A stretch of 64,000 nt of DNA from Chrysophaeum taylorii (lineage: Eukaryota > Sar > Pelagophyceae > Pelagomonadales > Pelagomonadaceae): positions 1 to 64,000 of the forward strand of contig JAQMWT010000683.1 in the NCBI GenBank assembly GCA_029834535.1. Reading direction: 5' to 3'. The notes under the pieces are model-generated. The model ran no database searches. It had not been told where the DNA came from and saw only the letters and a program-made list of their open reading frames with translations. Position numbers and translations under genes: made by a program. This document shows positions 55,386-64,000 of this stretch, piece by piece (position 1 is the first letter of the stretch; each line of letters starts with the position of its first letter).

Positions 55386-57624
55386 TGGACATCGCCAGGA
55401 CGAAATCGTGCACACCAATGCAGCCGCCTTCCACAACTGTTTCGAGGCCGCAAACGGCGAAGGCCGATTCCACCTTGTCCCAGAAGCCGTCCGTGAAAAT
55501 GGTACCGTGGACGTCTGCTCCAAGTGCTATCAAGCTTTAAGTTCCGATTCTGCACGAAGGCAAGCTGCGCCCAAAAACACGATCGCCTCTGGTGCCGATT
55601 TCGGCCGTCTCAGAATCAAGCTGGATGACGGGAGCGATCTCGACATGTCGCACCCATCCGACATCGAAGTTCTGCTTCTAGCTCGAGCGCGTGCCTACTT
55701 GCGCGTGCTCAAAGTCGTTGCAACCGGGCGTCGTTCTCGTCTACGCGGCCAAACCATCACATTCCCTCAGCACGTCGTCCTGGACGAAGCCGACGAACAG
55801 TTTGGTCGCCGCATTGACCGCAAGGCCATTGATGTCGCACTCAACTACGTCCTCGTATTCGTTGTTGGTCCAGAAGGCACACGAGGACAACTCGAGCGTA
55901 ATAAGGTTCTTCACATGTTCGACACGCGCATCCGACCTCACGTTGTCTTCAACTTGATGCAAGTGCAGTATCACGCCCCGGACCTGGACGTCCGCAACGA
56001 GAATATCCTCGAACCTGGCGACTATGACTCCTTCCAAGAGAATTTTGGCGACTTCTTGCAAATCCGCCAAGGTCAGACGCGCAGCGACGCCGAAACTTAC
56101 GTCGTCGAGGTCCTCAAACAAAAGGCGCGTCGCGTGCAAGACACGAAACTCGACGAAGCTGCGATACCGTCCGACGTCGCGAACGTCCGGGCCATTGCTC
56201 AAAGTGACCATCATCGTGCAGTAGACGAAGGAAGACGACCTCGAGGCGACGGCGAACAATCGAGCGACAACAACGACAACGTCGCGAACGACGGCGACGA
56301 CCCAACACTAACGGAAGTCGGTCACATCGGTATTTTACCCCGACAAGAACAAACCGCGACGGTCATCCTTGAAAGCATGGAGGCGACGGCGAAGGACATC
56401 ATGCAGAAACTTGTAGACGAGTCTCCGTTAAAAGAGATCCAAATCGTCAAAGAGAAAGAGCGACGCTACGAGCTGCGCCGAGGCATCGTCCCCCTAGATG
56501 ATTATGCGGGGTTTCCGCAAGCGGTATACGATACATTCATCCACCTATTTGTTACGCGTCGCGGTATCACGCTCAACAGGATCATCCCACCCGACAAGTA
56601 CCGTCAGCTCGCGCTCGTTTTCGATAATCGATTTGCACCTTCGATGCCACTCTTGTTTACGTGCGCGAACACGATCCGGCGTCACGACGCGAGGCGGGCT
56701 GTTGCTGGCAGCATCAACGCCAACCCTGAGAAATTCGAGAACTTCAAAGACTTGGTGACGCGCTAAGATTTCAGATTTCAGGACGACGCTCGAATTCGCG
56801 AAGAAAAACCCCAAGAAGAAAGAAGCCAAGAATCTCGTCAAGCAAGTCCATGACTTTATGCAAATCCCTTCCGGCAAAGTACGTGGAGCAGTGCCGAGCG
56901 CGACGCCGAGATGAGACACGTCATGAACGACATGAGAAACCACGGACCGGGAGCCGTCTTCGTCACCCACGCGATGGACGACGTCCATGACGACGACACC
57001 GTACGTCTTGCGTAGGCTTTCACAAAGCATGGAGGTTTTCCCTGTCTCGATGATCCCAACACGCCCAAGATACTCCAGCAACTCGCGTGGCCAAACGACG
57101 ACCACCCCGAAGCTCAAATCGTGCTCGACGACGCGAAGCTCAACCAACTGGCGAGCGACAACCCCGTTGCCACTGCGCTCGTTTTCGACTTCAACAACCA
57201 AAACATGAAAATGTCCTGCGCATAGACGAAACCCGCCTCAAAGACGAAGACTTGCGTCGTCAACCTCCAGGTCTCTTCGGGCGCGCGGTTGCAATGCGCA
57301 TGGTCGTCGAATCCAGCAAAAAGATGGCCCAACACGGCCACTCGATTTTATATGGAGGGCTCCCTCCTCGTATGTTGGCCTTCATCGTGCATCGCGCGGA
57401 TCTCCGAGACGCCATGATCGAAGCTCGCTACACTCAAATTCGGGGTGACTTGCCCTACTCGTACAACGCCGTCGACGTCGCCGAGCGCATCCTTCGCCAA
57501 CCACGAATCAAAGAACGAGGCGATTTCACGATCGCACGAAACGCCCAATCCGGGGAGTACAACCGTGTCGAACTCGAACATCGAGCTCTTCGATGTGTAG
57601 CGCACACTATGACGCACCAACACT
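55386..57624 (+). mobile_element. Helitron Rep-side fragment (DUF6570 plus Helitron-like N domain)
   Basis: The open frame ending at 56766 begins in the LTR and then continues into Helitron polyprotein sequence. It has a zinc-type CSKCYQAL, then an LLLARARAYLRVLKV...GQTITFPQH block typical of DUF6570, which precedes Rep in many Helitrons. The Helitron_like_N region starts with NRIIPPDKY, LLFTCANTIRRHDARRAV and NPEKFENFKDLV, and further segments (VFVTHAMDDVHD, SDNPVATALVFDF) lie downstream with frame changes. The Rep HUH motif and the helicase are not seen, so this is a partial copy. It ends where gag homology with element A resumes at 57624. Confidence 0.7.
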
Positions 57625-58878
57625 GAAATCCATGAACCTGCGCATTATATAGATTATATGCGCCACGTTCAACAACAGCTTCGCCAAATCACCGACGATG
57701 CCTCTCTCCAACTTACCGACAAAATGATCCTCAAGGAAATCCACCAGATCCTACGGTTCAAATACCCTCCAAGCTTGCTTGACTCCCGCGCCCCAACGCA
57801 TATAAAAGGCTTTACTCGTCTTGCCAGCTGCCTTCGCACCCCCAACGACTCGCTGTTACTCGACGAAGAGAAAGACGCGATAAACCATTTGCCCAAGTTG
57901 ATCGCCCGCATCACGGTTATCTCCACCTTCGAGCGCAACTTTTGGGCTCACCTCGAGCCTCACCCCACTCTGAATTTCAAACCGTTGCGATTCGTCACTG
58001 ACTTCGGTCGTCTGCCGACCAAAGATAAAGACAATCCACGTTTTCGCTCCCGCCGCCATGGCCTCCACCTCACCGAAGATAACGCCGACACCTCACCCTC
58101 TGAAGATGAAATTCCCCCAGATCCTGACGAAGCATCCCCAGAAGATAACGACCCCGTCGCTGTCTTTCTCACGGAAGCCAACCTCGATCAAGATGACGAC
58201 ACCGATCTCATCCAACATCTACACGCTTACCGAAAGAAACAGATGTCCCGCCATCAGAAGAAGACCCCCCCGAAAAAGTCGCCAAATCCTCGCTCCCCGT
58301 CGTACTACGATATCAATGACAGCCCTAAGCCCAAGGCCACCCCTGTCACCCCAACAAAGAACAAACACAACCCCCGTGCTCCTCCTGTCACCCCAGACAA
58401 ACGCGAGCACCCGCACCTCCGCAAGGTCACTTTTCCCACTCAAACCCATCCACCAGAACCATCCACTCCCGACCAACGGCTCAAAGTCCCCCTCCTTGAT
58501 GTTCGTCGCAAGCTCCAGATCATCCGGGACCTTAGTCAAGCCGGTCGCCAACACACATCCAACTCAGAGCGCATGACCAAGCTCATCAACCTCATCACCA
58601 CTATTTCCGATGAGATACGTCTCACCGAGGCCGATTCCGACGCCGCCGAGTTCCTTCCGGTGCTATCATCCGATCCCCAGGATGATCCACCCGATGAGGG
58701 CGCAGCCGACGACGTAGATGACCAAGGCCACTTCGGTTTCTATGATGATCACGGACAGCTAGGCCTCTACGACGATAACATTCCCGACATAGATGATGAA
58801 GACGACTCCGCTGAAGACTACGCACACCGCCACAGCGACCACCTGCGTGCTCTACACCGTAGTCAGCTTTTTCGATGA
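57624..58878 (+). pseudogene. Element B gag remainder
   Basis: Continuous gag sequence matching element A at 45090-45780 and 47886-48449, without the insert that splits A. It has HYIDYMRHVQQQLRQITDD at the start, a basic proline-rich middle and an acidic end with GQLGLYDD. It serves as the uninterrupted reference for the insertion in A. Confidence 0.8.
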
Positions 58879-59571
58879 TGGTTGCCGACGACGCCTGTGC
58901 CGCCAACCAAAAATTACTAAATCAGGCACCACGCCTCATGATGAAGAACTTCCCAACATCATCTGACATTTCCCCCAGAGTCGCAGATTTTCTTTGTGCC
59001 ACTTACACGACAGGAAAGACCCCCACAAAGACTAACTCGCTGCACGGATGCAATGGACCCGGCACTGAAATTTCTCTAATTGACGGTGGTGCATCATTTT
59101 GCTTCACTCGCACAATCCAACATTTTTTTCCCGAGTCCATACGAAGGATTCCCGAACATACCACCCGCATGGGCAGAGGCACCTTAACCAGCCACTTCAT
59201 CGGTGTCAAACCGTTGTATTTGCAGGCTGCAGGTCTCTCCTCAAAGGATATCAAAGACCCCACAGGTTGCGTCTTATGCCTCGTCTTTCTGGTCGTCCCG
59301 CGTTTCAGACCAGGTCTACGGGTTATAGCGACCTCTCAACTGAAAGCTCGGAACGTTCAAGCAACAGATCCACCGCTGCCCTACGAACCATACTTGTATG
59401 AACTTCTGACCACCTCCACTTCAGATCCCCATGATAACAAAACACTTATAGGCACAACCGCAGTAGTTCTCGCCAATCGCCAGGCTAATGGTCTCTTGTC
59501 CCTGCCATCCCAGCCAAAGCAAACATTCCGCGCTGTGTTTAGTTTTCACACCGGAACAAAAGATGTCCCTC
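58875..59571 (+). pseudogene. Element B protease region
   Basis: LIDGGASFCFTRT near 59080 is the retropepsin active-site block, followed by RMGRGTLTSHFIG. It matches element A at 48512-48850 and extends further in the same frame toward the DNMT domain. Confidence 0.65.
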
Positions 59572-60207
59572 GAGGATGAGCTCGCAAACATAACGCAAAA
59601 CGTCGCAAAGACACGCTCGCAATCCCATCTCCTCGATTTCGCTAAATTACAGCATCATTATATATTATTAACGGAATTAATCAGTATACCGCGTACTGTC
59701 GTCCACCAAGAAGGCTGTGACTCTTTTCGCAAACGCTTCGACAAACGCATCACTGTCGTGGCCACCTGTGAAATCAACCCTATTATGCGCGCCCGCGCGC
59801 AGCAACTTTCCCCGCACGCTCTGCATTATGCGGATCTAAGAAAGCTCACTGCCGCTCTGCAAACCGGCAAAATACGACTACCTCAACTTGACCTGGCTGT
59901 CTTCACCTTGCCTTGTCAACATCTGAGTGTAATGAAAGACTATGACGGCTATGCCACTCCGGTGACCGCCGGCCTTTTCGTCAAAGAACAAACCCGCTTT
60001 GTTCGTTGCACGCTCCCGACATACACCATTGTCGAGAATGTACCCCCAAACTCCCGAACCCACAACGAGTACACCCAGCTCGCCAAATGCTATCAGCGCA
60101 TGGGTTACTTCGGACACTCCGGTGTCTACAATGCCTCCGCTTTCGGTGACGTCACAAGCAAGAACCGCTACCTCGCTGTCGTTGCCCGACTCCCGCTCAC
60201 CGACTAC

Positions 60208-60488
60208 TAACTAAACTAACTAACTTCGGACCTCTCCCGGGCATGGGAGCCAGGCTGGGCCGGCAGTAGCCGGTCCAGGATCACAGAGCAAAAATCACAC
60301 AGTTGGGGTAGAGGCGAGGGATGAAAGTGCGTGGATGGCGGACCGCCACTGCGCGCGGTCTTGTGCGAGGTCGTGCCACGAGTTGAAGGGGATGTCGCAT
60401 TTCCGGAGTGCCTTGGCGAGCGACCTCCCGTACGTCATCTGCGGAGCCCCCGGTGGGCGCTTGGAGCGGACCCAAGACGCTCAGAGAG
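60208..60488 (-). mobile_element. 5'-truncated LINE with (GTTA)n tail
   Basis: A 281-bp insertion flanked by the target-site duplication CGACTAC (60201-60207 and 60489-60495) and absent from the matching place in element A. On the minus strand it encodes a LINE protein end: YGRSLAKALRKC, WHDLAQDRAQWRSAI, then a stop. A 3' UTR follows (shared with 20706-20787), ending in GTTAGTTAGTTTAGTTA. The duplication, the truncation and the simple tail indicate target-primed reverse transcription. Confidence 0.85.
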
Positions 60489-60640
60489 CGACTACAACCT
60501 CGAGAAAACCGCTTCTCCCTGGCTCATATCTCCTCCGAGCATGGTTCCCCTCCTGGACCCAAGTCACACTATCCCCGGCGATCTCTGGATAGCAAACCCC
60601 GCCCTTCGTGGCACAGTGACCCGCTCCACGTTGGACTACT

Positions 60641-61672
60641 ACAAGTGCAGGCCAGTAAGTTCGCCAGTAAGTTCACCTAGTCCCAATCTCTAACCCCAGT
60701 AAGTTCACCTGGTCAGTAAGTTCACCTAGTCCAAATCTCTAACCCCAGTAAGTTCGGCGTAAACCCACTCGTGCTCACACCCACTCCTTCGAGCTCGTCG
60801 CTCTCGCCTCCGCCAATCTAAGCTGCTTTGATCCGCACACCCCGCTAACCTTTGCGTTTACTCTAAAACCCCCAGTAAGTTCACCTGGTCCCAGTAAGTT
60901 CACCTGGTCACTATATTCACCTAGTCCCAATCTCAAACCCCAGTAAGTTCACCTGGTCCCAGTAAGTTCACCTACAGTGCGCGTGTAGACGTCGGGAGGG
61001 GGCTTATAGGTGTTGCGTAGCACGTGTGGGGTAGGGTGGAGTCGTCGACTCAGAAGAGTATATCCTCGGCGTTGCCGATCGACAGAGAGCCACGTAGAGC
61101 TGGACGTGACAGAAGACGGGCTTGGGCAAGAGGACACCGACCTCGCGGGGCGTCTGGCCCTGGCTCTTGTTGATCGTTTGGCGTCGGCGGGCCTTAAGGG
61201 ATACAGGTTGGAGGAGCCTCGGTGACACGACAAGATCGATCATCTATCTGGTACCGTTGCAGTGGCCGTGCGACGGGTCGAGGTTGCGAAGACTTTGAGC
61301 TCGCGATCAAAGTCAGCATGCCGTTGGTTGTCAGGGAGTCGAAAACTCGACTGTAAAGAGCGAGGCGTCGTCTTCCGACCCAACCTAGTCGGCCGAAAAG
61401 AACTCCGACGCCTCGTCTCCGGGAAAAAAGGTCGCGGTCATGCGCGCGTTGTCAGCATCGACAACTTCGTTTCGACGGGGCGTGGGAATGGCGCGCTGAA
61501 AGAGCCGCCGCGGGTCGTGGAAATAGTCTGAGAGGTCGCCGTAGACGGCTTGGAGGCTCAATGCCTGGCTCGCGGGCCTACCTGATCCTTACCCTAAATC
61601 GAGGGACAAACAAACAAACAAACAAACAGACAGACAGACAAACAGACAAACATCTGTCGACTAGTAGTTAGG
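60641..61672 (-). mobile_element. Helitron-derived copy H4 with PIF1-helicase tail
   Basis: Fourth copy of the family, inverted. On the plus strand it starts ACAAGTGCAGGCC and ends TAGTAGTTAGG, the reverse complement of the ends of H1-H3. The helicase fragment (KSQGQT near 61160) is on the minus strand. Comparison with element A shows an insertion into continuous DNMT sequence without target-site duplication, as expected for Helitrons. Confidence 0.75.
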
Positions 61673-62679
61673 ACCAGAACAAAGCCACATTTCGTACGCA
61701 CCCGCCAACGCAGCTCAACTCTCGATTTCCGAGAATGCACGCATCAGCCAATGCTTGCACGCTCGAAGAAGCCCTTCGCGGATCTAAGACTCGACGCCGA
61801 CGGCACCCCCTATGCCTCGATGACCAATATCTCCCATCTCTTGGCATTCACATTGCTGCACAATCATTTGTCGCAACACCCTACTCTCACAGCATGGAAC
61901 ACACTCCGCTGCTTTCACGCCTCAGAGTCCCAATGTGCTTACCATTTAGATGGAGCCATCACCGGCACTGCCGCCACCGCCGTCGCATGTGGCTACTTCC
62001 CGCGCGCATCCCTCACCTTGCATTCACGGCCCCCTCAGATATTGGACTGTTCACACCAACCCGCAGTCTTCTCCCCAACGCACACATTCTCCCTGGATGT
62101 TCCCAAGGGCACCGCCTTTCTGGTCGTCGCCTATACCAACTCCTTGGCAGCCGCTCACCGCTGCTCGCGCCCCTCCACGTGGGTCCACTACATGAATCGC
62201 TCGCATCCCGGCTTCGTCGCGATCGATTCACGAGGGCGAATTACGCTCGATGACCCCACGGACTCATAATGTCCGAAGCACGTCCCACTTACGCGGATTA
62301 CGTCGGCCACATCGGCGACACGCTCCATAAATCCACAAAGTGCTACTAGGTCACTGGCTCGTACCCAACCAACACGAGCTACTCCAACGCATTACTGCTG
62401 ATCTCTCCCGACCACATCCGATACGCGACTCTCAACGAAATCGCAAAGTTTGGACACCACTCGGACCCGGAACTGCTCCGCCTGTTACAACGGCATCCGC
62501 CGTACTTCGCGTTCAAGGCACTGGCCAACGCCGTCCCGCACAACATGCTGCAGGCTAAGTACAGCCCTGTCCCCGCACTCCACGAGTCGCATCACCATGT
62601 GAACCTTCACATCGAATGGGCAACCATACGCAATGGCATTCCAGGCCCCGGGGACATCAACCAGGTTGCATAATTCTTC

Positions 62680-63966
62680 TTGAACATCTCCAGCCGTCTC
62701 TTAGCAGAGGAGGACCTCAACCTCACCTCCCTCTTCAATGCCGTTGCAGATGCTCACCATGCTGCGATCCGCAAGCCAAGCAAATCGAAAAACATCGAGA
62801 CGCTACTTGCCGAGGCTACAGTTGCTAAAGTCCGAGTCGACAAGCGACACACCCCTCCTCGGACTTCGACTGCCGCTCTGCCCCACTTGCATAAGCCCGG
62901 CACCATTCAGCACGCAAAAAAAACGCTCTTGGTCACTCGCTGGCACCGCAGACACCACCAACAACCCGAGATTCTTCGCCGCACAATTGCCGCCAATGTA
63001 ACGAATCTCTACCCAGGTGATGATCGGTATCTGCAAGACTGCAGCGAATGCAAGCGCTGTCAACCGCATGTTAGCTTCACCCATAAGAACTCTTCCTGAT
63101 CTCAGGATGAACTGGCCTACGCCCCTGGCCAACATCTCCACATGGATGTCTCATATCCCAGCATCAGCAAATGTTATGGTGGCTTCCGATACATCATGCA
63201 TTTCGTGTGTATTATATCGGCACACAAATGGGTATACTTCCTGCGGAAACTGGACGCGCAGGACGTTCTGGCTGGCATCCTCTACGTGGTCAATGTGATC
63301 AAGGTCGAATTCGATGTAACTGTGAAAATCATCTCGTCTGATGCCTTTTCCACATTCCGCCCCGAAGGTTTCCACCCGCTCAAGGTACAGGTCGGTATCC
63401 AGTTTCAAATACACCAGCGGAACTTCGCGGAAAACATCATTAAGGAAAACACACGAGGCACTGTAGTCCGCCTCCTTAACCTTCGCAGCGTCCGCATCGA
63501 AGGAAAGCCTATTGGCGCCGAGTATTACCACCCGTTTGCTCTACTGCATAAGATCCAAGCAGACAATCAGCGCTCTCATGGACTGCCATCGCGCAATAAC
63601 ATGACATGCGCCGTTCCCCGGCGCATCATGTCACCCACGGCACCACTCCTGAAGCTGCTCCCCATTGGCGAGCCTGTCACCTTTGTCTATCCTCAAAGTC
63701 ACAAACTGGAACCCTTCAGCGTCACCGCCTCATACTTTCATAGTGACAACTACCTCCCGAACCTCACCGGCTCGGACCGATTTATCCGTTATTTTCACAG
63801 CTCTATCCTGCTTCTACATCAAGGGCGATATGGACAAATCGCACCTCGAACGACTTCCAAGTTGATGCAGACATCCCAGTCAACCGCAACAAGGAGATCG
63901 AACGGATCAAAGCACACGCACAGATCCCAGCAGAGGCACGGAAAGAGGACCCGCTCCCATCAATAA
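62680..63966 (+). pseudogene. Element B integrase region
   Basis: A zinc-binding remnant (WHRRHH, then CSECKRC) and an integrase core starting MDVSYPSISKCYGGFRY match element A at 51240-51830. ISSDAFSTF follows with the second Asp, then FAENIIKEN. Sequence continues in the element to the window end. Confidence 0.72.
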
Positions 63967-64000
63967 GCGAGCAACCAATGCCAGAAATTAGACAGGAATC

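Larger units (their letters stand above)
59572..62580 (+). pseudogene. Element B C5-cytosine DNA methyltransferase domain, carrying two insertions
   Basis: It shows the same motif series as element A: VVATCEINP, PCQ at 59911-59919, ENV at 60034-60042 and SAFGDVTSKNRYLAVVAR near 60150. The TRD-position segment resumes at about 61690, then motif IX HIRYATLNEIA (about 62413) and motif X ALANAVPHN (about 62518). The motif I region is less well kept than in A. A 5'-truncated LINE (60208-60488) and Helitron copy H4 (60641-61672) lie in the interval after motif VIII. It is a fossil and serves mainly as an independent witness that the domain belongs to the element family. Confidence 0.82.
55185..64000 (+). 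mobile_element. Element B: second DNMT-bearing copia-type element, runs off the window
   Basis: It follows A in tandem and shares the LTR at 55185. Its leader and gag start are replaced by a Helitron Rep-side fragment (55386-57624). Parts: gag remainder (57624-58878), protease (LIDGGAS near 59080), DNMT (59572 to about 62580, carrying a LINE and Helitron copy H4), and integrase (about 62680-63966). The window ends before RT. It is broken, with several breaks besides the insertions. By eye it is roughly 80-85 percent identical to A over the integrase core, with differences mostly at third codon positions. Confidence 0.85.

Overview
The window looks like nuclear DNA of a GC-rich, intron-poor, flagellated unicellular eukaryote, probably a microalga. 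Host genes are single-exon. One encodes a TTC12-like dynein-arm assembly factor, which implies a flagellum, and others encode a DGAT2-type acyltransferase, an ascorbate peroxidase and a plant-type alpha-amylase. A stramenopile (ochrophyte) alga is my best guess, but nothing here settles the phylum. No tRNA, rRNA or CRISPR array was found.

Layout. 1-4545: decayed Ty1/copia element D (minus), full of internal tandem duplications. 5153-6178: DGAT2-like acyltransferase. 6800-10540: decayed LTR-element remains (minus) that share a tail with the element at 40.2-41.9 kb. 11.4-14.2 kb: microsatellites and two tandem Helitron-derived copies (H1, H2). 14.2-16.1 kb: divergent sulfotransferase-like and DUF3592-like genes that share a palindromic start. 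16.2-17.4 kb: alpha-amylase pseudogene. 19.4-20.4 kb: ascorbate peroxidase with a frame change. 20.7-21.7 kb: LINE scraps and a pentanucleotide satellite. 23.5-26.0 kb: TTC12-like gene, with Helitron copy H3 just upstream of its start. 27.1-40.2 kb: AT-rich copia-type element C (minus), facing an inverted truncated relative C'. 40.2-43.9 kb: mosaic LTR element. 43.9-55.4 kb and 55.2 kb to the window end: two related copia-type elements, A and B, in tandem.

Main discovery. Elements A, B and C each carry a C5-cytosine DNA methyltransferase (DNMT) domain between protease and integrase. Motifs IV (PCQ), VI (ENV), VIII, IX and X can be read in A and B. C carries a much more diverged version of the same domain in the same place. 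The elements are fossils (A and B heavily broken, C less so). By eye, A and B differ mostly at third codon positions in this domain, which suggests it was maintained by selection while the lineage was active. DNMT-bearing retrotransposons have been reported from dinoflagellates and charophyte algae. Whether these belong to either group or are a further case needs a phylogeny.

Elements have inserted into each other repeatedly. A 5'-truncated LINE and a Helitron copy (H4) sit inside the DNMT of B. An unclassified 2.1-kb insert lies in the gag of A. The 5' part of B is replaced by a Helitron Rep-side fragment. One Helitron end also supplies the last codons and stop of the sulfotransferase-like gene.
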